A stretch of DNA of 64,000 bases from Alkalimarinus alittae (GCF_026016465.1 NZ_CP100390.1:1-64000), one strand, 5' to 3'; positions 9,857 through 22,643 are shown, numbered from the stretch's first letter. Made by a program: numbers and translations. Notes: generated by a model not told the origin, from the sequence alone.

Positions 9857-10723
9857 ATGGTAGCAAAAAAACGAGGTTTAGGAGAGCGCGGCTTAGGTGC
9901 TCTATTAGCAGGCTCTAAAGTTAAGCTCCAAACTGAGAACACTCAGGATGGCGAGCTACGAGAGTTACCCGTTGATTTGATACAGCGTGGTGTTTATCAA
10001 CCTCGACGTGATATGGACCCTGAAGCACTAGAAGAGTTGGCTGACTCGATTCGCCAACAAGGTGTGATGCAGCCCATTATTGTTCGCCCCATTGCTGAAA
10101 ATCGCTATGAAATAATTGCAGGGGAGAGGCGCTGGCGTGCAACACAGATTGCGGGTTTAGATCGAGTTCCTGCCATTATTCGTGATGTTGCTGATGATGC
10201 TGCCGTCGCCATGGCTCTAATTGAAAACATCCAACGCGAAAACCTTAATGCGATGGAAGAGGCAATGGCGCTACAACGCCTGCAAGATGAGTTTGAATTA
10301 ACACAGCAAGAAGTCGCTCATGCAGTGGGCAAGTCGCGATCTACTGTTACTAACTTGCTGCGCTTGATTGGGCTTTCTCATGACGTTAAAGTTATGCTCG
10401 AGCACGGTGACCTAGAAATGGGCCATGGTAGAGCAATGCTGTCGTTATCGCCTGAATTACAACTCCAAGCCGCAAATCAGGTGGTTGCGAAATCATTGTC
10501 GGTTAGACAAACAGAAGCATTGGTGAGAAAACTTCAAGAAGAGAAAGATCACCCCAAAGAAACTAAAAAAGTAGACCCTGATATTCGACGCCTACAACAA
10601 GACCTGTCTGAAAGAATTGGTGCTAAAGTAGCCATCAATCATAATGCTAAAGGTAAAGGAAAGTTAGTTATCGAATACAGCAGTGTTGATGAGTTGGACG
10701 GAATTCTAAATCACATTAAGTGA
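9857..10723 (+). CDS. parB: Chromosome partitioning protein ParB (Spo0J)
   Basis: DNA-binding CTPase that loads at parS and partners ParA. The N-terminal basic KKRGLGERGLGALLAG is the ParA-stimulating peptide. The ParB/Srx domain follows with GERRWRATQIAG and ENIQREN, then the helix-turn-helix region (LTQQEVAHAVGKSRSTVTNLLRL) and the C-terminal dimer domain. ATG 9857 with TAAGG at 9846-9850 is preferred over TTG 9851, giving 288 residues. I did not find a clear parS palindrome (TGTTNCACGTGAAACA type) in the window by eye. Confidence 0.96.
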   Translation: MVAKKRGLGERGLGALLAGSKVKLQTENTQDGELRELPVDLIQRGVYQPRRDMDPEALEELADSIRQQGVMQPIIVRPIAENRYEIIAGERRWRATQIAGLDRVPAIIRDVADDAAVAMALIENIQRENLNAMEEAMALQRLQDEFELTQQEVAHAVGKSRSTVTNLLRLIGLSHDVKVMLEHGDLEMGHGRAMLSLSPELQLQAANQVVAKSLSVRQTEALVRKLQEEKDHPKETKKVDPDIRRLQQDLSERIGAKVAINHNAKGKGKLVIEYSSVDELDGILNHIK

Positions 10724-11127
10724 TATCGATCAAAAATACCTCATAAGTTACAAAACGCCTACATTTTGATAGTTTTGATTTAAACAAGCGTTTTAAACGC
10801 TTGTTACACTACATGTAGTTGAATCTGTAATTGCACCATACAAGTCCCATTTTGATTATTTTATATACAGTCCAATTAGTTTAAAAAATAAACAAATATT
10901 TGCATTAAAACCACGATAAACCATCCTTTTAAGTTGAATGCTGAGGCGTTAATCAATATAATTTGCCTCGCCTGAGGTGGCGGCTATCAATAACACCATG
11001 TTTGGCAAGGTTATTAAGTGAAATCGCGCAATGCTGGAAATCTGTAGAACGTTAAACTCTATATTTTGGGTAAAGCAACTACGGTCGTTTTCTTTAACGA
11101 GAATGCATTTGAATATTGTGAGAGTGC
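10724..11127 (+). promoter_or_regulatory. Leader/promoter region of the ATP synthase operon
   Basis: This 404-bp gene-free region holds the palindrome at 10783-10805 and a strong sigma70-like promoter: TTGAAT (10934-10939), a 17-bp spacer, and TATAAT (10957-10962). That leaves a leader of about 160 bases before atpI. No open frame in the interval looks like a gene. Confidence 0.7.
10783..10805. repeat. 23-bp near-perfect palindrome after parB
   Basis: AACAAGCGTTT (10783-10793) and AAACGCTTGTT (10795-10805) are exact inverted copies around a single T. As RNA it would form an 8-bp stem with a TTTTAAA loop, but the tail lacks a T run. It is either a weak parB terminator or a protein-binding site upstream of the atp promoter. 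Confidence 0.65.
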
Positions 11128-11529
11128 ATGAGCGGTAAAAAAACAGTTTCCGGAATTAAGCGACCGGCAATTTATCGATTAATTGGGGTTCAGTTGGGAG
11201 CTACCCTGATAATAAGTATCGGTTTTTTGCTAAAAGATCAGGTAGCAGCATATTCAGCATTGCTGGGTGGGCTAATTTTTACACTGCCTAATATCTATTT
11301 TGCTTATAAAGCCTTTGCATACACTGGTGCCAGAGCCGCGCGTCAGATAGTTAACTCCTTTTATAAGGGTGAATCAGTGAAATTGGCGCTGACTGCAGTT
11401 TTATTTACTGTGGTATTTGTGTCGGTAAAACCGTTAAACGTTTTAGCACTGTTTGTAACCTTTATTATTGTATTAACGACGAATTGGCTGACTCCGCTTT
11501 TGTTGAGTCATCAGCCACAGCGGAAATAG
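11128..11529 (+). CDS. atpI: ATP synthase subunit I
   Basis: Small four-helix membrane protein of 133 residues at the head of the atp operon. AtpI assists assembly of the c-ring and is not part of the finished enzyme. The sequence shows hydrophobic segments at about 17-40, 44-62, 88-105 and 108-125, with the GLIFTLPNIYFAYKAF region typical of the proteobacterial family. It is followed 16 bases later by atpB. Sequence conservation is low in this family, so position contributes much to the call. Confidence 0.9.
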   Translation: MSGKKTVSGIKRPAIYRLIGVQLGATLIISIGFLLKDQVAAYSALLGGLIFTLPNIYFAYKAFAYTGARAARQIVNSFYKGESVKLALTAVLFTVVFVSVKPLNVLALFVTFIIVLTTNWLTPLLLSHQPQRK

Positions 11530-11536
11530 AGTTTGA

Positions 11537-12376
<840 letters not shown>

Positions 12377-12432
12377 AGGTCTATTTGTAAGAAATAGTGT
12401 GTAATAGATAGTTAGTACTAGTTTCAACCTTA

Positions 12433-12734
<302 letters not shown>

Positions 12735-12792
12735 GTCGCTGTTTTAAGTTTTTAACTTTAGGTTTACTTAATAACAAGCGAGAGGTGTTGAC

Positions 12793-13263
12793 GTGAACAT
12801 TAACTTGACAATGATTGGTCAAGCCATCGCATTCTTCATATTCGTCGTATTTTGTATGAAATACGTGTGGCCTCCTGTAATAGCAGCGCTACAAGAAAGA
12901 CAGAAGAAAATTGCGGATGGTTTAGATGCTGCAGATCGTGCATCACGTGATCTTGATTTAGCCCAAAATAAGGCGAAGCAAGAGCTACGTGAAGCTAAGT
13001 TGCAAGCAGCAGAGCTAATCGAGCAAGCAAACAAGCGTTCTACCCAAATCGTCGAGGAAGCTAAAGAGCAAGCTCGTGAAGAAGGTAATCGTTTGGTTGT
13101 AGCAGCGAAAGCTGAAATTGAACAAGAAAGCAATCGGGCGAAAGAAGTACTACGTGCTGAAGTCGCTGCCATTGCTGTAGCGGGTGCCGAGAAAATTCTG
13201 CAAACCTCTATTGATTCTAACGTTCATAGCGACTTGCTTAATAAGCTTGCCGCTGAGCTATAA
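12793..13263 (+). CDS. atpF: F0 ATP synthase subunit b
   Basis: Peripheral-stalk subunit of 156 residues. An N-terminal membrane helix (about 5-26, [20 protein letters not shown]) is followed by a long, charged, alanine-rich coiled coil that dimerises and binds delta. The start is GTG at 12793, preceded by AGAGGTG. The length matches E. coli AtpF exactly, and the conserved VWPPV after the helix is present. Confidence 0.97.
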   Translation: MNINLTMIGQAIAFFIFVVFCMKYVWPPVIAALQERQKKIADGLDAADRASRDLDLAQNKAKQELREAKLQAAELIEQANKRSTQIVEEAKEQAREEGNRLVVAAKAEIEQESNRAKEVLRAEVAAIAVAGAEKILQTSIDSNVHSDLLNKLAAEL

Positions 13264-13275
13264 GAGAGGTTTGTT

Positions 13276-13812
13276 ATGGCAGAGTTAACAACGGTAGCCC
13301 GGCCATACGCAAAAGCGGCTTATGCCGCTGCGCAGAGCCAGAATACATTAGCAGACTGGTCTGCAATGTTGGGCTTTAGTGCTGCGGTAGCCGCTGATCA
13401 GAACATGAAGACTGTTTTAGACCATCCTTCACTTACCAGTGAAAAGAAGGCTGAAACATTCATAAGTGTTTGTGATGGCAAATTGTCAGAACAAGGCCAG
13501 AACTTTATTTCAGTTCTCGCCGAAAATAAGCGTCTGACTCTGCTACCAGAGATTGCTGCCTTATTTGAACTTTTTAAAGCTCAACAGGAACGATCTGTTG
13601 ACGTTGAAGTTGAAAGTGCATTCGAATTGAGTGCAGAGCAGCAAGAGCAACTGGCACAGGCATTAACTAAAAAACTAGATCGTAAAGTAAATGTCAGCTC
13701 AACCACTAACCCAGCATTGTTGGGTGGTGTGATTATGAGAGCTGAAGATCTAGTTATCGACGGTTCTGTTCGTGGAAAACTTGCGAAATTGGCCGAGGCA
13801 ATTAATTCCTAG
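13276..13812 (+). CDS. atpH: F1 ATP synthase subunit delta
   Basis: This 178-residue stalk subunit connects subunit b to the top of the alpha3beta3 ring. It has the conserved N-terminal [12 protein letters not shown] and C-terminal [28 protein letters not shown] signatures. It lies 12 bases after atpF with an AGAGG ribosome site in the gap. Confidence 0.97.
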   Translation: MAELTTVARPYAKAAYAAAQSQNTLADWSAMLGFSAAVAADQNMKTVLDHPSLTSEKKAETFISVCDGKLSEQGQNFISVLAENKRLTLLPEIAALFELFKAQQERSVDVEVESAFELSAEQQEQLAQALTKKLDRKVNVSSTTNPALLGGVIMRAEDLVIDGSVRGKLAKLAEAINS

Positions 13813-13853
13813 GCGACGTTTAGGTTTAAGGACTCTTTTTTGAGGACATTTGC

Positions 13854-15398
13854 ATGCAGCAATTAAATCCTGCTGAGATTAGCGAAATCATCAAGAAGCG
13901 CATTGAGAAACTCGATGTTACTTCTGAAGCCCGTAATGAGGGCACCATCGTCAGTGTTTCTGATGGTATCGTTCTAGTCCATGGTCTTGCCGACGTAATG
14001 TACGGTGAGATGGTTGAATTTGAAAACGGTGTTTACGGTATGGCGCTTAACTTAGAGCGTGATTCTGTAGGTATCGTAGTATTGGGTGATTACAATGGCT
14101 TGGCCGAAGGTCAAAAAGCTAAATGTACTGGCCGAATTCTTGAAGTACCTGTTGGTGAAGGCCTTTTAGGTCGTGTTGTTGATACGCTAGGTAATCCTAT
14201 CGATGGAAAAGGTCCTATCGAGACGACTCTAACTGATGCAATTGAAAAAGTTGCACCAGGCGTAATCGAACGTCAATCAGTTGATGAGCCAGTTCAAATC
14301 GGTCTAAAAGCGATCGATGCGATGGTTCCAATCGGTCGCGGTCAGCGTGAGTTGATCATCGGTGACCGTCAGATCGGTAAGACTGCAATTGCAATCGATG
14401 CGATCATCAACCAGAAAAACACCGGCATTAAGTGTGTTTATGTAGCGATTGGTCAGAAGCAATCTTCTATCGCTGCCGTTGTGCGTAAGCTCGAAGAGCA
14501 CGGTGCAATGGATCACACTATCGTTGTAGCCGCTGGTGCGGCAGATCCTGCAGCAATGCAGTTCTTAGCACCATATGCCGGTTGTACAATGGGTGAATAC
14601 TTCCGTGATCGTGGTGAAGACGCTTTGATCGTATTTGATGACTTGACCAAGCAAGCTTGGGCATACCGTCAAATCTCTCTATTGCTACGTCGTCCACCAG
14701 GTCGTGAAGCATATCCAGGTGACGTTTTCTACTTGCACTCACGTTTACTAGAGCGTGCATCACGCGTAAACGCTGACTATGTAGAGAAGTTCACCAACGG
14801 TGAAGTTAAAGGCAAAACTGGTTCTTTGACTGCACTTCCAATTATCGAGACTCAAGCGGGTGACGTATCTGCATTCGTACCTACTAACGTAATCTCGATT
14901 ACCGATGGTCAGATCTTCCTAGAATCGAGTCTGTTTAACGCCGGCATACGTCCGTCGATGAACGCAGGTATTTCGGTTTCTCGTGTAGGTGGTGCCGCTC
15001 AGACTAAAGTCATCAAGAAATTAGGTGGTGGTATTCGTCTGGCATTGGCTCAGTACCGTGAATTGGCAGCTTTTGCTCAGTTCGCTTCTGACCTCGATGA
15101 AGCTACTCGTAAGCAATTGGAGCACGGTCAACGTGTAACAGAGCTTATGAAGCAGAAGCAGTATAGCCCAATGAGTGTCGCTGAAATGGCGGTTTCTCTT
15201 TATGCTGCTAACGAAGGCTTCCTTGACGATGTAGAAGTGAAGAAAGTGGTAGATTTTGAGAACTCTTTGATCTCTTACATGAACGCTGAACAAGCGGACT
15301 TGTTGGCTAAGATCAACGAAAAAGGCGATTACAACAACGAAATCGCTGATGGTCTTAAAGCTGCCATTGAGAAATTTAAAGCTACTCAGACTTGGTAA
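13854..15398 (+). CDS. atpA: F1 ATP synthase subunit alpha
   Basis: Non-catalytic nucleotide-binding subunit of the F1 hexamer, with 514 residues. The P-loop GDRQIGKTA, the family signature around [17 protein letters not shown], the alpha-specific N-terminus [15 protein letters not shown] and the C-terminal helical domain are all present. Codon use is visibly more biased here than in the accessory genes, as expected for a highly expressed gene. Confidence 0.99.
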   Translation: MQQLNPAEISEIIKKRIEKLDVTSEARNEGTIVSVSDGIVLVHGLADVMYGEMVEFENGVYGMALNLERDSVGIVVLGDYNGLAEGQKAKCTGRILEVPVGEGLLGRVVDTLGNPIDGKGPIETTLTDAIEKVAPGVIERQSVDEPVQIGLKAIDAMVPIGRGQRELIIGDRQIGKTAIAIDAIINQKNTGIKCVYVAIGQKQSSIAAVVRKLEEHGAMDHTIVVAAGAADPAAMQFLAPYAGCTMGEYFRDRGEDALIVFDDLTKQAWAYRQISLLLRRPPGREAYPGDVFYLHSRLLERASRVNADYVEKFTNGEVKGKTGSLTALPIIETQAGDVSAFVPTNVISITDGQIFLESSLFNAGIRPSMNAGISVSRVGGAAQTKVIKKLGGGIRLALAQYRELAAFAQFASDLDEATRKQLEHGQRVTELMKQKQYSPMSVAEMAVSLYAANEGFLDDVEVKKVVDFENSLISYMNAEQADLLAKINEKGDYNNEIADGLKAAIEKFKATQTW

Positions 15399-15470
15399 TT
15401 GCGAATAGCCTGTTGTTAGATTAATTAATTAGCTTGATAGCAGGCATCGTCAATCCATTAGGGTAAATAT

Positions 15471-16331
15471 ATGGCCGTCGGAAAAGAAATACGCAATCAG
15501 ATTACAAGTATTCAGAGCACGCAGAAAATTACCAGCGCTATGCAAATGGTTGCTGCTAGTAAGATGCGTAGAGCTCAGGAACGTATGAGCCTAGGTCGAC
15601 CTTACGCGGATAGAATTAGAAACGTAATTGGTCACCTTGCAAATGCGAACCCAGAATACAACCACTTGTATCTGCAAGAGCGCGAAGTTAAGCGTGTTGG
15701 CTATATTGTTGTTTCAACCGATCGTGGATTATGTGGTGGCTTGAACAGTAACCTGTTCAAGAAAACCGTATTAGACATGAAAGAGTGGAATAGCAAGGGT
15801 GTTGAAATTGACATCTGTGCCATTGGGCAAAAAGCGGTTTCATTGTTTAAAAGTTATGGCGGTAACGTTATAGCTGCTCTATCTCACTTAGGTGACCAAC
15901 CATCAGCGAGTAAGTTGATCGGTTCAGTTAAAGTGATGTTAGATGCATACGATGAAGGTAAGATCGATCGTTTATACGTCGTTCATAACCGTTTTGTAAA
16001 CACCATGACACAAGAGCCAACTGTATCTCAGCTTCTGCCTTTGCAAGCTGCAGAGGAAAATGAGTTCAAGCACCACTGGGATTACTTATACGAGCCAGAT
16101 GCCAAACAGTTATTGGATGGTCTTCTAACTCGCTTTATAGAATCTCAGGTGTATCAGGGTGTGGTTGAAAACGCAGCATGTGAGCAAGCCGCTCGTATGA
16201 TCGCGATGAAGAGCGCAACTGATAACGCAGGTGACATGATAAACGAACTGCAGCTAGTGTATAACAAGGCACGCCAAGCAGCGATCACTCAGGAATTGTC
16301 TGAGATTGTTAGCGGTGCAGCAGCAGTATAA
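15471..16331 (+). CDS. atpG: F1 ATP synthase subunit gamma
   Basis: Central rotor shaft of F1, 286 residues. N-terminal coiled-coil segment [32 protein letters not shown] and the C-terminal helix [31 protein letters not shown] are diagnostic, and the Rossmann-like middle domain includes [11 protein letters not shown]. Start ATG 15471. The length is typical of the gammaproteobacterial form. Confidence 0.98.
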   Translation: MAVGKEIRNQITSIQSTQKITSAMQMVAASKMRRAQERMSLGRPYADRIRNVIGHLANANPEYNHLYLQEREVKRVGYIVVSTDRGLCGGLNSNLFKKTVLDMKEWNSKGVEIDICAIGQKAVSLFKSYGGNVIAALSHLGDQPSASKLIGSVKVMLDAYDEGKIDRLYVVHNRFVNTMTQEPTVSQLLPLQAAEENEFKHHWDYLYEPDAKQLLDGLLTRFIESQVYQGVVENAACEQAARMIAMKSATDNAGDMINELQLVYNKARQAAITQELSEIVSGAAAV

Positions 16332-16349
16332 GTGGCAGTACGAATTTAG

Positions 16350-17747
<1,398 letters not shown>

Positions 17748-17807
17748 TTATCCTTACCCCCTACCTCTGTTCTTAAATGAATAAGGGGTATGGGGTAAAA
17801 AGGATAA
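17748..17807 (+). promoter_or_regulatory. Long intercistronic hairpin between atpD and atpC
   Basis: TTATCCTT (17748-17755) pairs with AAGGATAA (17800-17807), and ACCCC (17756-17760) pairs with GGGGT (17792-17796). A further imperfect helix forms inside from 17762 to 17790. It fills the 77-base gap without a T run. It probably sets the lower expression of subunit epsilon or stabilises the upstream message. Confidence 0.65.
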
Positions 17808-17824
17808 GAGTAGAGGCATAGCAT

Positions 17825-18247
17825 ATGGGTATTTCCGTGCATTGCGATATTGTAAGTGCTGAAGAAGAGATTTTTTCTGGACGTGTAGAGATGGTAATCG
17901 CTGCAGGTTTTGAAGGTGATTTAGGTATAGCACCTGGTCACGCACCTCTTCTTTCTGCTTTGAAACCTGGCCCGATCCGTGTGATCAAGCAAGGTGGAGA
18001 AGAGGAGGTCTTCTATGTATCCGGCGGATATCTGGAAGTTCAGCCAAATGTCGTGACTATACTGTCTGACAGTGCGCAACGTGCGGCTGATATGGATGAA
18101 GCAGCAGCTCTTGAAGCAAAGCAAGATGCCGAAAAGGCTCTAGCTAATCAAAGTGGTGATTTCGATTATTCGAAAGCAGCCGCTCAGCTTGCAGAAGCAG
18201 CAGCAAGACTCCGTACCATTCAGCAATTGCGTAGTAAATTACGTTAA
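17825..18247 (+). CDS. atpC: F1 ATP synthase subunit epsilon
   Basis: Rotor subunit that couples and inhibits F1, 140 residues. It has the N-terminal beta-sandwich with the conserved [23 protein letters not shown] stretch and [11 protein letters not shown], then the two-helix C-terminal domain ending [12 protein letters not shown]. Last gene of the atp operon; a clear terminator follows 45 bases later. Confidence 0.97.
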   Translation: MGISVHCDIVSAEEEIFSGRVEMVIAAGFEGDLGIAPGHAPLLSALKPGPIRVIKQGGEEEVFYVSGGYLEVQPNVVTILSDSAQRAADMDEAAALEAKQDAEKALANQSGDFDYSKAAAQLAEAAARLRTIQQLRSKLR

Positions 18248-18291
18248 TAATACGGTATTCATTACCTGACGATTAAATTGTAATTGATCTC

Positions 18292-18321
18292 AAAAGAGGT
18301 GACTTTATAGTCACCTTTTTT
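18292..18321 (+). terminator. Rho-independent terminator of the atp operon
   Basis: AAAAGAGGTGACT (18292-18304) pairs with AGTCACCTTTTTT (18309-18321), with one G-T pair and a TTAT loop. It ends in six T. Confidence 0.92.
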
Positions 18322-18502
18322 GGTTTGAACGAATCAAAATGAGAAGAGATACAGGATTTTACAACCTTTCACATAAATTCCCCTCAGACGAGCCCAACTT
18401 TCGGTTTATATTAAACACTGGGGTACGATAAATAGTCTGCTATAACGTATAATGCCCTTATTTATAATTAGTCGCCAATTAACACAGTAAGGAAACGTCT
18501 TA

Positions 18503-19876
18503 ATGAGTGTTCATGTAGTTATTCTTGCAGCCGGTCAAGGCTCGCGCATGAAATCGAATCTTCCAAAAGTATTACATCCACTGGCGGGTAAATCATTACT
18601 GCATCATGTCGTTGAAAATGCAGACCAGTTAGGTGCTGAAGGCACTCATATTGTTATTGGTCATGGCGCTGAATTAGTACGACAATCATTTGAAAGCATT
18701 ACAACGTCTAACCCCATTCACTGGTCTACTCAAGAGCAGCAATTAGGCACAGGACACGCTGTTGCGCAAGCATTACCCCATGTGCCTGATGATGTAACCG
18801 TATTGATCTTATACGGTGATGTACCGCTTACTAATACCGAAACACTCTCTGCACTATTGAGCCATGTAAGCGAAAAAAGTATTGCTCTGCTGACAGTCAA
18901 TCTCGATGACCCATCAGGTTATGGCCGAATAGTCAGAGACTCTTCTGGTTTTGTTCAGGCGATTGTCGAGCAAAAAGATGCCACGTCCGAGCAGTTAGCT
19001 ATTGGAGAAATAAATACCGGTATATTGGCAGCTCCCGCGTCTAAACTTAAAGAGTGGCTACCCAAGCTATCGAACTCAAATGCACAGGGCGAATATTATC
19101 TAACCGATATTATTGCGATGGCAGTTGCCGATAAAATGGAAGTGGCGGTAGCTAACCCTGCTTGTGAAGAAGAAGTTCAAGGGATCAATAATCGTGTTCA
19201 ACTAGCCACTCTAGAGCGATGGTATCAAGCCAGACAAGCCGAAAGATTAATGACTGAGGGTGCAACGGTAATTGATCCAGCGAGATTAGACGTTAGAGGT
19301 CAAGTAACGACTGGAAAAGATGTCTTTATAGATGTAAATGTTATTCTAGAAGGTAATGTTGAGTTAGCAGAAGGCGTTGTTATTGGCCCTAACTGCATTA
19401 TCAAAAACGCTAAAATCGGTAAGAACACCACCATTCATGCAAACTCTATTGTCGAAGATAGTGTAGTTGGTGAAAGTGCCAATGTAGGGCCGTTTGCTCG
19501 CTTACGCCCTGGAACACAATTAGCTAATAACACTAAAGTCGGTAATTTTGTTGAAACCAAAAAAGCCATTGTGGGTGAAGGCAGTAAAATTAATCACCTT
19601 AGTTATGTGGGTGATGCGGTACTCGGCACGAATGTTAACGTCGGAGCAGGTACCATTACCTGTAACTACGACGGTGTGAATAAGTTCAAAACAGAAATTG
19701 GTGACGATGTATTTGTTGGTTCGAACAGTTCACTGGTAGCACCTGTTAAAATAGGCAAAAAAGCCACCATTGGTGCAGGCTCAACCGTCACCAAAGAAGT
19801 CAATGCAGACCAATTAGCGGTCGCTCGTGGTAAACAACGCAACATGGATAATTGGCAGCGCCCAGTAAAAAAATAG
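18503..19876 (+). CDS. glmU: Bifunctional N-acetylglucosamine-1-phosphate uridyltransferase / glucosamine-1-phosphate acetyltransferase GlmU
   Basis: Makes UDP-GlcNAc for peptidoglycan and lipopolysaccharide. The N-terminal pyrophosphorylase domain has the nucleotide-binding [11 protein letters not shown] and the YGDVPL motif. From about residue 250 a left-handed beta-helix of hexapeptide repeats forms the acetyltransferase, with conserved [18 protein letters not shown] and [10 protein letters not shown]. The length of 457 is normal. A TATAAT-like -10 (18448-18453) lies upstream, but no convincing -35. Confidence 0.98.
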   Translation: MSVHVVILAAGQGSRMKSNLPKVLHPLAGKSLLHHVVENADQLGAEGTHIVIGHGAELVRQSFESITTSNPIHWSTQEQQLGTGHAVAQALPHVPDDVTVLILYGDVPLTNTETLSALLSHVSEKSIALLTVNLDDPSGYGRIVRDSSGFVQAIVEQKDATSEQLAIGEINTGILAAPASKLKEWLPKLSNSNAQGEYYLTDIIAMAVADKMEVAVANPACEEEVQGINNRVQLATLERWYQARQAERLMTEGATVIDPARLDVRGQVTTGKDVFIDVNVILEGNVELAEGVVIGPNCIIKNAKIGKNTTIHANSIVEDSVVGESANVGPFARLRPGTQLANNTKVGNFVETKKAIVGEGSKINHLSYVGDAVLGTNVNVGAGTITCNYDGVNKFKTEIGDDVFVGSNSSLVAPVKIGKKATIGAGSTVTKEVNADQLAVARGKQRNMDNWQRPVKK

Positions 19877-19890
19877 CAAAAACGGTATTG

Positions 19891-19936
19891 GTAGGCGCGC
19901 CACTTTGGCGCGATGATCGCGGCTAACAGCCGCGCC
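19891..19936. repeat. REPIN-like pair of palindromes between glmU and glmS
   Basis: Two GC-rich hairpins in tandem: CGCGCCA/TGGCGCG (19896-19902 and 19906-19912) and CGCGGCT/AGCCGCG (19918-19924 and 19928-19934). The outer ends GTAGGCGCG and CGCGCCTA are inverted copies of each other, the layout of paired REP sequences. A related single copy lies at 60651-60680. Confidence 0.7.
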
Positions 19937-19986
19937 TAAATGAATTTGATATTAACTATCAGACACAACGTGATAGGAATAAAAGC

Positions 19987-21819
19987 ATGTGTGGAATCGT
20001 AGGTGCAGTGGCACAAAGGGATGTAGCAGAAATTCTAGTAGAAGGACTGAGAAGGCTTGAATATAGAGGCTATGATTCAGCTGGAGTTGCGCTGCTGACA
20101 AAAGAGGGCGATTTCAGCCGTGTAAGACGTGTTGGTAAAGTGAAGGCGCTGGCCGATGCACTGGAAGAGAACCCTTGTGCAGGTGGAACCGGAATTGCAC
20201 ATACCCGTTGGGCTACTCATGGTGAGCCTAATGAGTTAAATGCACATCCTCATACATCGGGTGATCGTATCGCCGTTGTACATAACGGTATTATTGAAAA
20301 TCACCACGCATTGCGCGAAATGTTAACTAAGCAAGGATATGAATTCACTTCTGATACCGATACTGAAGTTATAGTTCACCTTGTACACTTTGAGTTGACT
20401 AGGCACGATACGCTGTTAGCTGCATTCCAAGCCACCATTAAACAGCTTGAAGGTGCTTATGGTGCCGTAGTGATGGATAAGACTGATCCTGATCGTCTAA
20501 TTGCAGCACGCTCAGGTAGCCCATTGGTTATTGGTTATGGCATCGGTGAAAACTTTTTAGCTTCAGATCAGTTAGCACTATTACCGGTTACGCGTAACTT
20601 CTCATTCCTTGAAGAAGGCGATATAGCAGAGCTGACACGTCAGCGTGTAACGATTTACGATACTAACGGCAAGCAGGTCGAGCGACAGATAAAAGAATCT
20701 GATATCACTCATGATGCTGGAGACAAAGGGCCGTTCAAACACTATATGCTCAAAGAAATATACGAGCAGCCTATCGCTATCAAAAACACCCTAAATGATC
20801 GAATTGTTGCGGGTAAGATTTCAGCAGAAACTTTTGGTACCAATGCAGAGGATATCCTAAAAGATATCAAGCATGTTCAGATTATTGCTTGTGGTACTAG
20901 CTACAACGCAGGTATGACGGCTCGCTATTGGTTTGAAGAGGTGGCCGGCATTTCGTGTAATGTAGAAATTGCCTCTGAGTTTCGCTATCGGAAGGCAGTC
21001 GTTCACCCAAATTCCTTATTAGTGACCATCTCTCAGTCAGGTGAAACTGCAGATACGCTCGCTGCATTAAGACTTGCTAAAGAAATTGGTTTCAAATCAA
21101 GCCTAACGATTTGTAACGTACCAGGTTCATCTATGGTGCGTGAGTCAGATTTGGCCTATATGATGAATGCAGGTGCTGAAATAGGCGTAGCTTCAACAAA
21201 GGCATTTACCGTTCAACTAACTGGTTTATTATTGCTGGTAGCGGCCATCGGAAAGTACAACGATATGGATTCGGAGACCGAAGCCACTATTGTTAAAGCA
21301 TTACTTTCTTTACCGGCTAAAATCGAACAAGCACTGGATATGAATGATGAAATCAAGCTATTGGCAGAAGATTTCGCTGATAAGCAACATAGCTTGTTCT
21401 TAGGTCGAGGTGATCAGTATCCTATCGCAATGGAAGGGGCGCTTAAACTTAAAGAGATTTCCTATATTCACGCAGAAGCGTATGCTGCCGGAGAACTCAA
21501 ACATGGCCCGCTAGCGCTTATTGATGCACATATGCCAGTAATTGTTGTTGCCCCTAACAATGAACTACTTGAAAAACTGCACTCCAACGTAGAAGAAGTC
21601 AGAGCACGTGGCGGCTTGATGTACGTCTTTGCAGATACCGGCGCACAGTTTAAAAGTGATGAGACCATGAAGGTATTAGACGTACCTCAGTGCGATAAAA
21701 TCATAGCACCGATATTGTACACAGTGCCACTTCAGCTACTTAGCTATCATGTTGCTTTGATTAAAGGTACAGATGTTGATCAGCCTAGAAATCTAGCAAA
21801 ATCAGTAACGGTAGAGTAG
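19987..21819 (+). CDS. glmS: Glutamine--fructose-6-phosphate aminotransferase GlmS
   Basis: First step of hexosamine synthesis, forming glucosamine-6-phosphate from fructose-6-phosphate and glutamine. Cys2 after Met1 (MCGIVGAVA) is the N-terminal nucleophile of the glutaminase domain, with the conserved [17 protein letters not shown]. Two SIS domains follow ([23 protein letters not shown]). The C-terminal LAKSVTVE is canonical. At 610 residues it is full length. It follows glmU after a REPIN-bearing gap. The glmU-glmS pair is common in gammaproteobacteria. I see no glmS ribozyme. Confidence 0.98.
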   Translation: MCGIVGAVAQRDVAEILVEGLRRLEYRGYDSAGVALLTKEGDFSRVRRVGKVKALADALEENPCAGGTGIAHTRWATHGEPNELNAHPHTSGDRIAVVHNGIIENHHALREMLTKQGYEFTSDTDTEVIVHLVHFELTRHDTLLAAFQATIKQLEGAYGAVVMDKTDPDRLIAARSGSPLVIGYGIGENFLASDQLALLPVTRNFSFLEEGDIAELTRQRVTIYDTNGKQVERQIKESDITHDAGDKGPFKHYMLKEIYEQPIAIKNTLNDRIVAGKISAETFGTNAEDILKDIKHVQIIACGTSYNAGMTARYWFEEVAGISCNVEIASEFRYRKAVVHPNSLLVTISQSGETADTLAALRLAKEIGFKSSLTICNVPGSSMVRESDLAYMMNAGAEIGVASTKAFTVQLTGLLLLVAAIGKYNDMDSETEATIVKALLSLPAKIEQALDMNDEIKLLAEDFADKQHSLFLGRGDQYPIAMEGALKLKEISYIHAEAYAAGELKHGPLALIDAHMPVIVVAPNNELLEKLHSNVEEVRARGGLMYVFADTGAQFKSDETMKVLDVPQCDKIIAPILYTVPLQLLSYHVALIKGTDVDQPRNLAKSVTVE

Positions 21820-21862
21820 GTAAGTACTTACCTATTATATTTATTAGCTCATTTTATACACC

Positions 21863-21924
21863 CACTGTCATTCCCGCGAAGGCGGGAATGACAGTGCTGT
21901 TTATATCGCCTTCGTGGAATGACG
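21863..21924. repeat. Dispersed CCCGC-GAAG-GCGGG palindrome after glmS
   Basis: CACTGTCATTCCCGC (21863-21877) and GCGGGAATGACAGTG (21882-21896) form a perfect 15-bp stem around GAAG. A degenerate half-copy in the opposite sense (CGCCTTCGTGGAATGAC) follows at 21908-21924. The same motif recurs at 36846-36975. Without a T run it may still act as a convergent-gene barrier. Confidence 0.75.
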
Positions 21925-21934
21925 GGCGGGTTGT

Positions 21935-22564
21935 TTACATAGTGTTATGTAGCAAAGCTTCACGCCTCTCAGCTAAAGCCTGACGGATAATTTGCAAAGA
22001 TGAACTGAAGAATAATGTGGCCATAAAAAATGCCACGATTAGATCAGGCCAACCTGATTGCGTCGCCCAAACGCCACTCGCTGCGAGGATGACGGCGACA
22101 TTGCCGATGGCATCATTTCGACTGCATAACCAAACTGATCTCACATTTGCATCCCCGTCCTTATATGAGATAAGCAATATGACGCTCAGTATGTTAACGC
22201 CTAACGCTGCAGCGGCCACCCAGCTCATAGTGACGGGTTCTGGGCTGTGAACACCTGTCATTTGGTATATCGTTGAGAGTAATACCCAAGCACCTATAAA
22301 ACTCAGGCTTAGACCTTTACCGATAGCAACCGTAGTGCGCATACGTATAGACTTGCCGATGACCCATAGACTTAACGCATAGGTCACCGAGTCAGCTAAA
22401 AAGTCTAGCGCGTCCGCCTGTAAGGCTTGCGATTGAGCAAACAACCCTGCAGTCATTTCCACCCCAAACATTATTGCATTTAACGCGATGACCACCCATA
22501 AAACGCGTTTATAGCGGACGGATACACCTTCGAACTTTTTTTCTGAACAGCAGTGAGACCCCAT
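21935..22564 (-). CDS. CDF-type cation efflux transporter, short form
   Basis: This 209-residue membrane protein has about six helices and resembles the membrane half of cation diffusion facilitators (Zn/Cd/Pb efflux), without the cytoplasmic C-terminal domain. The metal-site helix carries DALDFLADS. The partner helix reads CSRNDAIGN, where larger CDFs have HxxxD, so the metal site is atypical. MGSHCC at the N-terminus is a possible soft-metal ligand. It is divergent from a MerR-family gene and has a MerR-type promoter, which supports metal-induced export. The exact metal cannot be read from the sequence. Confidence 0.8.
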   Translation of the reverse strand: MGSHCCSEKKFEGVSVRYKRVLWVVIALNAIMFGVEMTAGLFAQSQALQADALDFLADSVTYALSLWVIGKSIRMRTTVAIGKGLSLSFIGAWVLLSTIYQMTGVHSPEPVTMSWVAAAALGVNILSVILLISYKDGDANVRSVWLCSRNDAIGNVAVILAASGVWATQSGWPDLIVAFFMATLFFSSSLQIIRQALAERREALLHNTM

Positions 22565-22595
22565 CTTTTTTCTCCCTTTCTAATGTAATAACGCT

Positions 22596-22626
22596 AGTCT
22601 ACAATCTCTAGTAACTAGAGGTTCAA
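22596..22626 (-). promoter_or_regulatory. MerR-type promoter/operator of the cation efflux gene
   Basis: Read on the minus strand: -35 TTGAAC (22626-22621), a 19-bp spacer, and -10 TAGACT (22601-22596). The overlong spacer is filled by the perfect palindrome CTCTAGT-A-ACTAGAG (22606-22620). This is the canonical architecture of promoters untwisted by metal-bound MerR/ZntR/CadR proteins. Confidence 0.9.
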
Positions 22627-22643
22627 GGGATAAATGATAAGAA

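Noticed and set aside
9031-10723. parS site within parA/parB
   Set aside because: I looked for the TGTTNCACGTGAAACA palindrome here and across the window and saw no convincing match. CACGTG at about 12937 and 21605 lacks the flanks.
12819-13172. 117-residue minus-strand frame inside atpF
   Set aside because: Shadow of the coiled-coil codons of subunit b.
19877-19986. glmS ribozyme or riboswitch before glmS
   Set aside because: The gap holds only REPIN-like palindromes. Its length and sequence do not fit the ribozyme, which is mainly found in Firmicutes.
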